This document shows positions 1-9,698 of a stretch of 64,000 bases of DNA, piece by piece (positions within the stretch are counted from its first letter, which is position 1; every line of letters begins with the position of its first letter). Made by a program: the position numbers and the translations under genes. This stretch comes from Victivallales bacterium. Its GTDB lineage: Bacteria > Verrucomicrobiota > Lentisphaeria > Oligosphaerales > Oligosphaeraceae. The notes beneath the pieces were generated by a model. The model worked only from the letters and a program-made list of their open reading frames with translations, was not told the DNA's origin and made no database searches. The stretch covers positions 27,488 to 91,487 of the forward strand of contig JAFXUD010000034.1 in NCBI GenBank assembly GCA_017535315.1, read 5' to 3'.

Positions 1-2
1 CC

Positions 3-464
3 TGGCAATGGGAATCCGAATACAACACGAATGCCCTGGATGTGGATTTGATAAAGAACGTCTCCTTTGCCGTAAGGCAGCTGCTGGACGAAATATGCCC
101 TGAAGTGGTCACGACCGCCGAATCGTTTGCAGGCGAGGTCCTATATCTGCCAAACAGCGCGTTGGGGCATAGCCCCGAGGTTGGTGAAAATGGGATGGTT
201 GGCATACGTCCCATCGATGTGGAGCCGTTCTGGGTTTCCGTTCCCATGCTCTACTTCTTCTTTGAGCGCGGATTCATCCAGCCTATTCCAGAGCATTCGC
301 GTCAAAAATACAAGGAGACTCCCTGCGAGTGCACGCTTTCAGGTGATATCTTCTTCATCAAACTGCCAGGGCGTCCAAAGCCTTTGCAAGTACCGATTTC
401 CTTTGCTGGGCATCAGCTTCGCTGTCCAGGAACGGACCTTTGGTTTACGGTTCCGACGCTTTAA
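3..464 (+). CDS. 3' part of an unrecognised protein (5' end outside window)
   Basis: The reading frame is already open at the first complete codon, position 3, so the gene begins upstream of the window; a GTG at 42 is an internal candidate start only. I do not recognise the family. The visible 153 residues are soluble-looking, with no membrane segment or signal peptide, and contain a TPCECTLSGDIFF stretch near the middle. The stop lies 11 bases before the next start, so the two genes are probably co-transcribed and the product probably works with the GAP1-like protein. Function unknown. Confidence 0.6.
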   Translation, partial: WQWESEYNTNALDVDLIKNVSFAVRQLLDEICPEVVTTAESFAGEVLYLPNSALGHSPEVGENGMVGIRPIDVEPFWVSVPMLYFFFERGFIQPIPEHSRQKYKETPCECTLSGDIFFIKLPGRPKPLQVPISFAGHQLRCPGTDLWFTVPTL

Positions 465-475
465 GAGGAGGGACC

Positions 476-1405
476 ATGGCGCACGAACTGATATACACAT
501 CGGCGGAGCGGGGGCTTCGTCCTGGGACGCGAGGGTTCTGCACGGTGGCGCATACACAGGGGATGACACCGCAGAACATACAACTGCTGGAGGCTTTGAG
601 TGCCTACAAGAACCTCTACAGTGTGCATGATGCCCAGGAAAAGGCGGAGCCGATTGCCTGGAGTCATATTACCAGCAATCTCATCGGGCGTTCCGCCAGC
701 ATTGTTTCGCGGGTTGGCTCCACGGCTGCCGACCATACGGGGCGAAGCAACAAGCTGGCCCATCATGTCCTGCTGCCCGCGCGGGAGCGTCCGCAGGGTG
801 GGCCAGCCTGGCTTTGCCAGCAGATTGGATTCCTGCGGGATGCGTGGGATGAACAGCCTCATATCATCAGCAATCAGAAAGAGATACCAGCAGGGGATTA
901 TGAGCCCAAGCCTGCAACGGCATGGGAGGCGTTGACAGGCGACCCCGCCTACGCGGCGTTCCTTCCCAATGCCTTCAAGACAAACAGCGATTCAATCGTC
1001 CTGATAGCCTTTGCTCCAGGGACGGACATGCTTTCCCTTATATCAGAATCCCTTGCCATCATGGAGCCGTCGCAACGCTGGAATGTCACCTTCACGACAT
1101 ATTTTACGCAGCTGGCAGTCGGTGCGACCTGTGCCTGGCGCTGTTGCGTGGCGGATTCGGAGGTGCTACGGGAGGCGCGGCGGAATCCCAGAACGATTGT
1201 CTTCGATTTGACGGAGACGCTGCCACCTGTCCCCACGGGGCCGCTGGCGGAGCTAGCAAGAAGTGGACAGAGTCCCGTTGTTCCAAAGATTCAAGTCAAT
1301 GTGCCCCCTGATCCCAACAAGCCAAAGAAGTTCATCTTGATGGACAACAGAAACATCAACCAGCTTACGCTGAAGCCCCGCAATCCAAACGCTCCCAGAA
1401 AATAG
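476..1405 (+). CDS. GTPase-associated protein 1 (GAP1)-like protein
   Basis: This 309-residue protein begins MAHELIYTSAERGLRPGTRG and continues with HHVLLP near residue 105, which matches my memory of the GAP1 N-terminal domain type 2 plus middle domain, common in Planctomycetota. In published comparative genomics GAP1 proteins accompany GTPases in predicted conflict systems; no GTPase gene is visible here. The ATG at 476 is preceded by a strong AAGAGGAGGG ribosome binding site, so the open frame further upstream (TTG at 440) is not used. The C-terminus (last 30 residues) is Pro/Lys-rich. No catalytic motif is evident and the molecular function is unknown. Confidence 0.65.
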   Translation: MAHELIYTSAERGLRPGTRGFCTVAHTQGMTPQNIQLLEALSAYKNLYSVHDAQEKAEPIAWSHITSNLIGRSASIVSRVGSTAADHTGRSNKLAHHVLLPARERPQGGPAWLCQQIGFLRDAWDEQPHIISNQKEIPAGDYEPKPATAWEALTGDPAYAAFLPNAFKTNSDSIVLIAFAPGTDMLSLISESLAIMEPSQRWNVTFTTYFTQLAVGATCAWRCCVADSEVLREARRNPRTIVFDLTETLPPVPTGPLAELARSGQSPVVPKIQVNVPPDPNKPKKFILMDNRNINQLTLKPRNPNAPRK

Positions 1406-1497
1406 CAGTTTCTGCCGCATTGTTTTTCTGGCCTCCACGCACTCTCTTGCCAAACGGAATGTCGGTGTCAAAAGCAGCATAACCTAGGGTATTGAAA

Positions 1498-4400
1498 ATG
1501 ACTCCCGAACAATTATTGGTTCAGCAGATACAGCAGACATTGAACGCAGACCAGCTGGAACGCACATCTTCGATAGAGGATTTGGCGTTGCAGTTTGCGG
1601 AGATGTGTATTGCCGCCAACACACGTCTGGCGAACTGTGCAGACTACATCTCCAAGGGGCGCCGTTCGGAAGCGGTGAATGAGGCGCACAACCTGCCAGA
1701 TCTGCTTCAATTGGCCCAGCTTTTGGAGTTTGAGGGCATCAAGAAATGGCGGAATCTTTGTTCGGACATGGAATTGGCAGTTGCCCCGCCACTTAATTCC
1801 GAAAACTTAGAGAAGTTGCGTGCCGCCGTTACTGCAGAGGAGGAACTCACTCCGCTTTTGAAAGAATATAGACGGTGCGTTTACCAGGGCGACCACCGCG
1901 GATGCATTGTCCTTCTTCGTAAAATCATAGAGCTTGATTCTGGCAATCCCAGTTGGAAGGACAACCTTCGTCCTCTGGAGGAAGAGGCGATGCCTGAGTT
2001 GCTTCAGCAAGCGGAAAGGGCCTTGTCTTCGGGAAATCATGCCCGCCTGAAGACGGTTTTTGAGGAGCTGAATGCACCTCATCGAGTTGTGCAGCCACCA
2101 GAGGAGTTGATGGGCCGTATCAAGCGGGAGCTGCTTTCGGAGCGGGCGGATGATGTGAAGGTGGAGGCGGAGGCGTTGCTTGTCAAGATTCGTTCTGCCT
2201 TGGATAGTTCTGACGGCACGCTGGTTGAAGCTCTTTTGGAGAAGAGCTCGGCTATTGAGCAGAATGACGCCTTCTTGAACAAGCCCGAAAGCTGGGACGG
2301 CATTTTGTCAGAAGCGCGTGAATTTCTGGACATGCAGCGTCGTCGCCGTGAGAAGCAAGCAGATTTTCTGAAAGCGATTGATGAAATGCAGGCGATGCTT
2401 GCCCGAGGAGATTATACGGAGATGGAGCTTCGCCATGAATGGGAGCGTCTTCTTGCGTGGGAGTTGCCAGTGTCGGATATGCTGCGCCACCAGGTCAAGG
2501 AGATTTTCGAGGATATACGGCAGCGTAAGCGCCGTAAGGTCCGCATGGTAACCATTTCTATTGTGTCGGGAATCATCATTCTCCTGCTGGTGGGGAGTGT
2601 TGTTGCGTATATTAAGGCAAAGCAGCTGAGCAATGATGCCAAGGTGGCGGAAGTCGAGCGGCTTTGGCAGGAGGGAAAGTATGGCGAACTGGAACTCTAT
2701 CTGGATAATTTGTCCAAAAGTGATTTGACCGTCGTTAGAATGCCGAAGGTGGAAGATATAGCGCGACAGCTACAGGAGCACAGGAAGAAAACGGCGAAAT
2801 ACAAAGAGACCTTTGATTTTGCGATGGACAATCTTTCGACGATTCGCAGCAACAAATATGACGGTGCAACCACCGAGGAGATTCTCCAGCATCTGAAGGA
2901 TGCGGAGCTTGCCGCGAAACAGCTTTCAGACGAAGCTGGTCTGGCGCGCATAAAGGCCTGGCGCGGTGGATGGGAGGATTGGAAGGCAAGGCGCAGCCTT
3001 CAGGCGAACACAATATTGAAAAGCGCTGTGGCCACGTTGAGTGCAGCTCTTGAAGAGCAGAAGCGGAGCCCTTTCACGGATTTTGAGAATGAAAAAGAGA
3101 AAATAGATAGTTTGATGACGACGGCGGATGAGGCGAGGCCGTTTGCAGGGTTGGCTGACGAGATGGAGCGTCAGCGGTTTCTTGATGTCGTGGAACGTTT
3201 GGCGACTTGGCAGCGCGAGTTTGATCAACGCTACAAGGCATTCCAGTCGGTCAGTTCTGAATTGGAGAAGCTCCGTCTCTCCATTCCTGCGGCCATAACG
3301 GACTTGTCTCGCTACAAGAGCCTGATGGAACGTTATATTGAGCTAGCCCCTGAACTGGATGAGCAGCGGAAAGGATACCAGGAAATCTTGAAAGATTTTC
3401 CCTGTTATGAAGGCGCAATGTTACGGGCCTCCTCAATGATGATGAGTGTTCCCCCCACTCCTGAGATGGCGAAGGAACTTAAGGCGCAACTTGCTACGGA
3501 AGGCGAAGGCGCCACTCTGACAGGCAGTATCTGGGAGACGGATGTGCGGGCTGCGCTTTACCTTTATGATCTTCATACGGAATTGAGGAAAAAACTAAAC
3601 AATCTTCTGAATGCCAGTCCCGAGCTTTTCAACCTCTATTATGCGAGATACCGCAGGATTGGTGAAGAAAAATGGCATAAACTCTATTCTCCGCGACCGC
3701 TGATGAGCGCTCTGGACAAGGACGATGCTACTGTCAAGCTCTATTGGGGAAATGTCTATTTTGCGGACAATCCCCAGGGCAAACCGACTTTGGTTCATAC
3801 AAAGGTTGCTTTCCCTGACCGCCTGAGTTCGAAGGACTACGAGGTGGAGATGCATATTCGCAAGGAGGATGACCGCTGTGAATATGCAAAGTTCCTGTTG
3901 CGTTTTATTTCCGAGGGCTCAGAGGCAAAGAACATGCCTGTGTATCTTCTCAATGGAATACAGCAGCTTTTTGAGGATAACAAGATTGAGCCTGTGTTGC
4001 GTGCGCTGCTCATCAAACGTATCTTGGCCATGTTGGTTGACGGTCTGGGGGATATCATCCCCGAAATAGGCAGAATGGCCAGGGACTTTGCCTTGATTCC
4101 CACGGATGTCCCGTGGATGAACGAGGAGCATTCCGAGGTCAGGGCGGCAGAACGCAAACTGCGAGAAACAGTGAAGACCACCATTCGTCCAGAGGTGGTC
4201 ATCTCCAGGCTGGAGCTCCATTGTGCGCTTTTGGAGGCTACGCTGAACAGCAAGGTACGTTGTGTTGGCTCCTGCGTCTGGGGGCAGGATGGTCGTCTGG
4301 TATTCGACTTGCGTGGTGGGCAGTATAACGAGTTGTGGGGGTGTTTTGTCTCTGCGGCGGGTATGATGCCTCATTTCAGTGTTGTTTCCAGAGATGGAAA

Positions 4401-4563
4401 GAGTATCCTTTCTGGAAATGCGGACACATGCCGTTTTGCCATGCCGCTCTTTGCGCCTGCGCCTGGTTATTCTGCCTTTGATATTTTGGATTCGCTGAAG
4501 AAGAATACGGAATTACTGCAGGGCATACGATTCCCGTATGCCTGGCCAAGGAATGTAAAATAG
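1498..4563 (+). CDS. large single-pass membrane protein, helical, unknown function
   Basis: A 1021-residue protein with a hydrophilic, helix- and charge-rich N-terminal half, one clear membrane segment at about residues 352-372 (IVSGIIILLLVGSVVAYI) preceded by an RQRKRRK positive stop, and a long C-terminal half that would lie outside the cytoplasm by the positive-inside rule. Regular Leu/Glu/Lys spacing suggests coiled coils or TPR-like helices. There is no signal peptide. ATG 1498 follows an AGGGT site; a TTG two codons earlier is the alternative. It lies between the GAP1-like gene and the pilMNOP-like genes, so a structural or bridging role in the same membrane complex is inferred. I do not recognise a family. 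Confidence 0.6.
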   Translation: MTPEQLLVQQIQQTLNADQLERTSSIEDLALQFAEMCIAANTRLANCADYISKGRRSEAVNEAHNLPDLLQLAQLLEFEGIKKWRNLCSDMELAVAPPLNSENLEKLRAAVTAEEELTPLLKEYRRCVYQGDHRGCIVLLRKIIELDSGNPSWKDNLRPLEEEAMPELLQQAERALSSGNHARLKTVFEELNAPHRVVQPPEELMGRIKRELLSERADDVKVEAEALLVKIRSALDSSDGTLVEALLEKSSAIEQNDAFLNKPESWDGILSEAREFLDMQRRRREKQADFLKAIDEMQAMLARGDYTEMELRHEWERLLAWELPVSDMLRHQVKEIFEDIRQRKRRKVRMVTISIVSGIIILLLVGSVVAYIKAKQLSNDAKVAEVERLWQEGKYGELELYLDNLSKSDLTVVRMPKVEDIARQLQEHRKKTAKYKETFDFAMDNLSTIRSNKYDGATTEEILQHLKDAELAAKQLSDEAGLARIKAWRGGWEDWKARRSLQANTILKSAVATLSAALEEQKRSPFTDFENEKEKIDSLMTTADEARPFAGLADEMERQRFLDVVERLATWQREFDQRYKAFQSVSSELEKLRLSIPAAITDLSRYKSLMERYIELAPELDEQRKGYQEILKDFPCYEGAMLRASSMMMSVPPTPEMAKELKAQLATEGEGATLTGSIWETDVRAALYLYDLHTELRKKLNNLLNASPELFNLYYARYRRIGEEKWHKLYSPRPLMSALDKDDATVKLYWGNVYFADNPQGKPTLVHTKVAFPDRLSSKDYEVEMHIRKEDDRCEYAKFLLRFISEGSEAKNMPVYLLNGIQQLFEDNKIEPVLRALLIKRILAMLVDGLGDIIPEIGRMARDFALIPTDVPWMNEEHSEVRAAERKLRETVKTTIRPEVVISRLELHCALLEATLNSKVRCVGSCVWGQDGRLVFDLRGGQYNELWGCFVSAAGMMPHFSVVSRDGKSILSGNADTCRFAMPLFAPAPGYSAFDILDSLKKNTELLQGIRFPYAWPRNVK

Positions 4564-4636
4564 GCTTCTGACCTAAATGACCCAAAAAGGGTAACTAATC
4601 AGAAGGGAAAACCGCGTTAGCGACTGCAGAGTATAG

Positions 4637-4743
4637 CCGTGGGTGGAGCGAGCGCCTCTGGCGCGAGCAAAAACCACGGGATTAGCAAAATCCCCCAAAA
4701 ACTTTGCACCGTGCCGCGTAGCGTAGCGAAGCGGCAAGGCGCA
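4637..4743. repeat. dispersed two-hairpin intergenic repeat, copy 1
   Basis: Two palindromes lie in the gap between the 1498 and 4815 genes. Hairpin A (4637-4679) has CCGTGG/CCACGG outer arms and an inner GCGCC-TCT-GGCGC stem. Hairpin B (4705-4743) has outer TGC/GCA ends and inner TGCCGC/GCGGCA arms around GTAGCGTAGCGAA. The same A+B architecture recurs at 24.4 kb and 63.6-64 kb. Lying inside a probable operon, it could act as an mRNA processing or stability element, but that is inference. Confidence 0.75.
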
Positions 4744-4814
4744 GAAGTGCCAACAAGCAATATCAATCGTTGAGGCATTACAAAATAGAGCAAAAAAAGT
4801 TCCCATCTGAAAGC

Positions 4815-6653
4815 ATGAGAAAGAATGGACGATATTTAGGATTGGATATTGGTGCGGCGGGCGTCAAGGCCGTGGTGCTGAAGCGAACAGGGAAAGAAGT
4901 TTCACTTGAAGCAACCGACGAGCTTCATACGCTGGAGGAGGGCATCCTGAACGAACAGGAGCTCCACAGCTCCATTGCCCAATGGCTTCATGGAAAGAAG
5001 TGGGACAAGTTGCCTACTGTGATTGGCCTTCCACAGTATCTTGCACAGACGATGCTGAAGGAATTTCCTGTCATCAAGAACGCGGCAAAACTGGATGTTC
5101 TGGTCAACAGCGAGATATCCCAGGTGGCAGGGCTTTCGGAGGAGACTTTGGTGCATGACTACTGTCAACTTCATGAAGGCGGAGGACGGAAAAACGGTTT
5201 TCTTATCGGGCTTTGCCGCGAGCAGACCATACGGGAGCGCCTGACAGGATATGAGGTGGCGGGCATTCGGACGGATGCTATTGCGCTTGGGGGAATGGCC
5301 GTTGCAAATGCATACCTGACACTGAAATATAATGCGAGTGAGAACGGCGATGCTTCAAAGCCAGTGCTTTTGTTGGATTTGGGGAGAGAGAACGCTGTCG
5401 CCGTGATTATGGCAGGCAAAGTTCCGCTTTTTGTCAGTTCCCTGATGGTTTCAGGGGAGCGTTTTGAGCAGGCCGTGAAAAGCGCAAACCAGCCTGTTGA
5501 AGGGAAGAAAAAGGTAAGTCTCTCCGCCAAAAGCGTGGAGGAGATTAACCTCCTGGATGAAATCGGCACGTCGCCAGTCATGCTGGCCGCGAATCTCCTG
5601 GAATCCGAAATACAGGGAGTTGTGGAGAACTGGCGTGCGCAGGAGGATTATGAGGTCGGAAAAACCCCCATTGCCAAGGTGATGGTTTGCGGTGGCATCG
5701 CAAAGATGAAAGGGTTGTGTGAATGGCTGACAGAACGTCTGGAAACGCCAGTTGAAGTGTTTGGCCCCGAAGTGGACGGTATGGTGCGCCCTGAATTGAC
5801 GATGGCATACGGTCTGGCAGCGCAATGTGCTGAAGATGAGAAGGCCGCTTTGTCACTCTCCATGCTTCCTGCCGACATTCGCTGGCGGAAGTTGCGTGAG
5901 GCCAATTATCCTTTCCTTGTCGCCGCTTTAGCCCTTTGGGTGGTTGTCATGGCGGTATTGGGCATTCTCTGGTATGTCAGGACTACTTCTCTTATAGGAG
6001 CATATATGGAACAACAAGAGAAACTGGAGAAGTGCGGCAATTTGATTGGGCGCATAGAGAGTGCACAGAATGCCCTTTATGATCGCGAGGCGAAGGTTGT
6101 TCCTCTAGTGGAGGCGGGCTGTCAGCCAGTGAGATTGAAAAATGCCCTTGAGGAAATTGGAAAGGCATGTGCCGCAGACGACTGGATTGTCTATCTTGCT
6201 GACGAGACCAGTTATCATCAAGCCAAGGAGGACGAAAGGCGGGATGAGAGGCGATCCAGTTCTTCTTTGGACATGTTTGGTGGAGCAAAGGGGACGGACT
6301 ACGGAGATGCCTCAGGGGTGCCAGAGTTCCCGATTCGTATGCTGCCAAGGGATATTTCTGTGACGACAAGGTTCATCACGGCGAGTTATGCCCCACTTAA
6401 GCCGTCGCAGCGATTTGCGCCTGCTACGGAATTCGCGAAAAAACTGAATGAAGGAGGGCTTTTCAAAGGGGTGGACACCCTGCAGGGACAGGAAAGCAGA
6501 GTTGATATTTTTGCCCCGTGGGCTCAATGGTTGAAAGGCGTGAGGGGACAGTTCGTTTGCTTTTCTTTTGCGTTGCCATTTGCAGATGCTGATGTGCGTA
6601 AGGAACTCCTCCCAATTCCTGTTGTCAAAGGGAAGGGCAAATCCAAGAAGTAG
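4815..6653 (+). CDS. PilM-PilN fusion (type IV pilus/T2SS inner-membrane platform)
   Basis: A 612-residue protein. The N-terminal 340 residues are an FtsA/actin-like PilM domain: phosphate-1 loop GLDIGAAGVKAVV near residue 9, second loop VLLLDLGRENAVAV near 180, adenosine motif VMVCGGIAKMKG near 290. A membrane segment at about 366-388 (FLVAALALWVVVMAVLGILW) is followed by a coiled-coil stretch and a PilN-like periplasmic domain. In most species PilM and PilN are separate proteins that dock through the PilN N-terminal tail; here they are covalently joined. ATG 4815 is chosen because the MRKNGRYLGLDIG start fits PilM length; a TTG at 4770 is less likely. It starts an ordered PilM-N-O-P gene set. 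Confidence 0.8.
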   Translation: MRKNGRYLGLDIGAAGVKAVVLKRTGKEVSLEATDELHTLEEGILNEQELHSSIAQWLHGKKWDKLPTVIGLPQYLAQTMLKEFPVIKNAAKLDVLVNSEISQVAGLSEETLVHDYCQLHEGGGRKNGFLIGLCREQTIRERLTGYEVAGIRTDAIALGGMAVANAYLTLKYNASENGDASKPVLLLDLGRENAVAVIMAGKVPLFVSSLMVSGERFEQAVKSANQPVEGKKKVSLSAKSVEEINLLDEIGTSPVMLAANLLESEIQGVVENWRAQEDYEVGKTPIAKVMVCGGIAKMKGLCEWLTERLETPVEVFGPEVDGMVRPELTMAYGLAAQCAEDEKAALSLSMLPADIRWRKLREANYPFLVAALALWVVVMAVLGILWYVRTTSLIGAYMEQQEKLEKCGNLIGRIESAQNALYDREAKVVPLVEAGCQPVRLKNALEEIGKACAADDWIVYLADETSYHQAKEDERRDERRSSSSLDMFGGAKGTDYGDASGVPEFPIRMLPRDISVTTRFITASYAPLKPSQRFAPATEFAKKLNEGGLFKGVDTLQGQESRVDIFAPWAQWLKGVRGQFVCFSFALPFADADVRKELLPIPVVKGKGKSKK

Positions 6654-6668
6654 TAGAGGGTCGTGAAA

Positions 6669-7535
6669 ATGAAAAACTGGATGAAGATACATCAGATTCT
6701 TTTGGCGGCTCTAGTGTTTGCTGTATTGGGGCTTCTGGTTGTTTATTTTCTAGTGTTTTCCCCGAAGAAGCAGGAACTTGAGGAGGTGCAGAGCGAGGTT
6801 TCGAGGCTTCAGGAGCGTTTGCGTGGCAGCGTCTGGCCGCTTGATGCAGACAGGCTGGAGCGTTTTCTGGTGGAACTTGAGAAAGAGTACAAAGGAGATC
6901 AGAAAAGCTCTGCCTTGACGGCACATTCCGCAGAGGCTTTGCGCAAGGCCTCTGCTACTTTTCTTTCCAAAATCACCAGTGAATATGGTAATTTGGAGGA
7001 TTTCATGGCGGCTGTTTCGCGCCTTGACTACCAGTCGGAGTACAATCGAGTGCTGACAACGCTTTCGGAAAAGGGCGTCAAGCTGGAGCCTTCTGTTTTG
7101 AACATGAACGAGGACATGCCCACTCCCTATATGTATCAGTGCATGATTCAGATCTGGACGGTGGAGAAGTTGGCGGAGATTGCGTTGAAAAGTGGCGTCG
7201 AGTTGTCAACGTATCCAGAACGCAAGCGAGGCCAGGGGCAGATAGCGCGAATCAGCGTGGAGCCAATGCGTGCTTTTTTCGCGTCTCCGAGCAATGAGCG
7301 TCCATATTTGCTGGAGTTTCCCGTGAAGCTCAGCATCGAAGGCACGCTGGATTCATGCATGGGCTTCATCGACCGTTTGTGCGGAGATGACGTTTTCATT
7401 CCTCCCAAGCAATTTGAGATATTTTCGTTTCCCCCAATGAAGAATGAAAGGGGTGAAGATGGATTCTTCAAGGGCGGACAACTCCGCATGAATCTGACTT
7501 GTGCCTCTTTTCTTGTTCTTGGCAAGGTGAACTGA
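6669..7535 (+). CDS. pilO: PilO-like protein
   Basis: 288 residues with a short cytoplasmic N-terminus, a membrane segment at about 8-31 (ILLAALVFAVLGLLVVYFLV), a coiled coil at about 35-55 (EEVQSEVSRLQERL) and a periplasmic domain ending in a ferredoxin-like stretch, the architecture of PilO/GspM proteins. It follows the PilM-N fusion by 15 bases, in the canonical order. The ATG at 6669 lies 7 bases after GAGGGT and is preferred to a GTG at 6663. Identity rests on topology and order more than on sequence motifs, because PilO diverges strongly. It is about 80-90 residues longer than typical PilO. Confidence 0.7.
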   Translation: MKNWMKIHQILLAALVFAVLGLLVVYFLVFSPKKQELEEVQSEVSRLQERLRGSVWPLDADRLERFLVELEKEYKGDQKSSALTAHSAEALRKASATFLSKITSEYGNLEDFMAAVSRLDYQSEYNRVLTTLSEKGVKLEPSVLNMNEDMPTPYMYQCMIQIWTVEKLAEIALKSGVELSTYPERKRGQGQIARISVEPMRAFFASPSNERPYLLEFPVKLSIEGTLDSCMGFIDRLCGDDVFIPPKQFEIFSFPPMKNERGEDGFFKGGQLRMNLTCASFLVLGKVN

Positions 7536-7542
7536 GGTGAGA

Positions 7543-8190
7543 ATGATGAAATACCTGCTTTTATATTTTCAAAAGAACTGGGAGATGGCGATCTTGGCTG
7601 CCACCATTATCCTTTTACTGTTCATTGTATTGCCGTTTTTTGTGTCGGGAACAACATTGGATGAGATTATGGGGAGTGGAAAGGCGGCCCTAAAACGCGA
7701 AAGTGCGCTTTCAAAGAACTCTTTTGCATTTTTGGATGATGGTGCCCCTGCATTGGAATTAGAACGGGATCCCTTCAAGCTGACGGTTAAGGCTCCAGAA
7801 CCGCCAAAACCGAAGCCAGCGCCTCCTAAAACTGAACCGAAACCAGTCGAAAAGCCCAAGGAGCCGCCAAAGAAGGCACCTGCTCCCGAGCCAGAGCAAC
7901 CAGCCAAGGGCCCCGTTAGGCCCCAGGTGGTTTTCCAATACGTTCCTGGTGTGATTGCCTTCACGTTTCAGCAGATGAACAGCACGGGTAAGACCGTTGC
8001 CATCATTTCTGCACAAAGCAAGGGAACACAGCCGCAGAACTACACGGTTGGCGTCGGCGAAGAGGTGAACGGGGCCATAATACAGTCCATCTCAGATGAG
8101 ACGCTGATTGTGCAGGATGCGCAGAAGCGACGCGTCGCGATTCCCATCGGGAGCAAACGGCAGCTTTGGATGAGGATTAAAAAAGAATAG
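7543..8190 (+). CDS. PilP/GspC-like periplasmic adaptor
   Basis: 215 residues: a membrane anchor at about 16-36 (AILAATIILLLFIVLPFFV), a Pro/Lys/Glu-rich linker at about 85-125, then a compact C-terminal domain with YTVGVGEEVNGAIIQSI and a closing beta-rich stretch, like the homology region of PilP/GspC that binds the secretin. Unlike classical PilP, it is not a lipoprotein; the helix anchor is more GspC-like. It follows pilO by 7 bases. The secretin it would contact is absent from the window. Confidence 0.65.
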   Translation: MMKYLLLYFQKNWEMAILAATIILLLFIVLPFFVSGTTLDEIMGSGKAALKRESALSKNSFAFLDDGAPALELERDPFKLTVKAPEPPKPKPAPPKTEPKPVEKPKEPPKKAPAPEPEQPAKGPVRPQVVFQYVPGVIAFTFQQMNSTGKTVAIISAQSKGTQPQNYTVGVGEEVNGAIIQSISDETLIVQDAQKRRVAIPIGSKRQLWMRIKKE

Positions 8191-8198
8191 AGGTTAGC

Positions 8199-9683
8199 AT
8201 GGCAGAATCACGCATTTACACCCAGTTAAAGGGGGCTTTCATCGGTAAAAGCCCGTTGGTTTATGTTTATAGTCCCGAAGAAGTGCGTGTCATGCGTACG
8301 CTGACAAGGCTGGCGGAGGAGTTTGGCGTACCATTGCGCAGTTGGTCCAGCGTGCGTGGACTTGATGGTGCGGGGACGGAGACGATGGAGCCAGTGGCGG
8401 CCCTGATGTCCATCCTGCAAAGCGGCGAGGATGGAGCCTACGTCTTCAAGGACTTGCCAGCTCATTTCAGCGACCCCAGGGTGGTTCGTGCGCTTCGTGA
8501 GGTTTACAATGATGGCCAGGCACATGAGAAGCGTGTCGTATTCATCACCAGTCCAGAGTTCAACATACCTGAAACGCTGAAAAAGGAGCTGCACACGCTG
8601 GAGATTTCCACGCCTGATGACGGTGAAATCGCCATTCAACTGCATGATGTTTCCAAGAATAATCCTGATTACACGATTCCAGAGGATGCCATCCATGAAG
8701 TCACGCTTGCATTGAAGGGGCTGACGGAAAACGAAATCGCCTATGTTTTGCATCGGGCATGCCGCATCCCGAACGCCACCAAGGACCAGTTGCTTGACGA
8801 GATATTCGCGGAGAAAAAGAGCGTGGTCAAGAAGTCTGGTTTTCTGGAGTTTTCCCCGCCTCGCTGGGATATCAACAGCCTGGGGGGGCTTGGCAATCTG
8901 AAGGAGTGGCTTCAGAAGCGCTCGCACATGTTTACGCGTGAGGCGCTGGAGGCGGGCGTGCCAATCCCCAAGGGACTGCTTATGATGGGGGTCAGCGGGT
9001 GCGGAAAGAGCCTTGCGGTGAAAACCATCTCCGCGCTTTGGAACATCCCCATGTTCCGCCTGGATATGAACCTTGTATTTTCAGGCATGTACGGCTCTCC
9101 TGAAGAGGCGTTTCACAGGGCCTTGCAGACGATTGAGGCGGTCTCCCCCGCCGTGCTCTGGATAGATGAAATCGAGAATGCGCTGGGGCTGGATGATTCA
9201 GGCCAGCGCATCGCCTCCCACATCTTCTCGTCGTTTCTGACCTGGATGCAGGAAAAGCCGCCGCTGGTCTTCATCGCCGCCACGGCCAACAAGATTCAGG
9301 CTCTTCCAGCCGAGGTTCTTCGAAAGGGGCGTTTTGACGAGGTCTTCTTCTGCGACCTTCCTTCAGGTCCTGAACGTGTTGAAATTATGAAGATCCATCT
9401 GCTGAAAAACGGCGCCAATCCCGATGACTTTGATTTCAAGATGCTACAGATTATGACGGAGGGATGGAACGGCGCTGAAATTGAGCAGGCCATTATCTCA
9501 GCACGCACGGAAGCCTTCTACGAAAACCGCATGTTCACGCAGAGGGACCTTTCCTCCGTCATGGGAAGAATCGTCCCGCTTTCGGATACGATGGAGCAGC
9601 AGATTAAGGCCATCCGCAGTTGGGCCTTCTCCAGGGCAACCCCTGCGTCAAAGTTCGGAAAGTCTGCTGCCAAGACAAAATAA
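8199..9683 (+). CDS. AAA+ ATPase, Ycf46-like
   Basis: 494 residues. The N-terminal 230 residues are a degenerate AAA-like domain (GKSPLVYVYSPEE). The C-terminal AAA+ domain has Walker A GVSGCGKS at about 263-270, Walker B VLWIDEIE at about 319-326, sensor 1 (FIAATAN) and an RKGRFDEVFF arginine-finger/second-region-of-homology segment near 375. This layout matches the cyanobacterial/chloroplast Ycf46 family, a classical-clade AAA+ group. It is soluble. It starts 8 bases after the PilP-like gene, so it probably acts on, or is recruited to, the PilMNOP-like complex. It is not a PilB/PilT secretion ATPase. Confidence 0.8.
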   Translation: MAESRIYTQLKGAFIGKSPLVYVYSPEEVRVMRTLTRLAEEFGVPLRSWSSVRGLDGAGTETMEPVAALMSILQSGEDGAYVFKDLPAHFSDPRVVRALREVYNDGQAHEKRVVFITSPEFNIPETLKKELHTLEISTPDDGEIAIQLHDVSKNNPDYTIPEDAIHEVTLALKGLTENEIAYVLHRACRIPNATKDQLLDEIFAEKKSVVKKSGFLEFSPPRWDINSLGGLGNLKEWLQKRSHMFTREALEAGVPIPKGLLMMGVSGCGKSLAVKTISALWNIPMFRLDMNLVFSGMYGSPEEAFHRALQTIEAVSPAVLWIDEIENALGLDDSGQRIASHIFSSFLTWMQEKPPLVFIAATANKIQALPAEVLRKGRFDEVFFCDLPSGPERVEIMKIHLLKNGANPDDFDFKMLQIMTEGWNGAEIEQAIISARTEAFYENRMFTQRDLSSVMGRIVPLSDTMEQQIKAIRSWAFSRATPASKFGKSAAKTK

Positions 9684-9698
9684 GAAGGAGATTGATAG

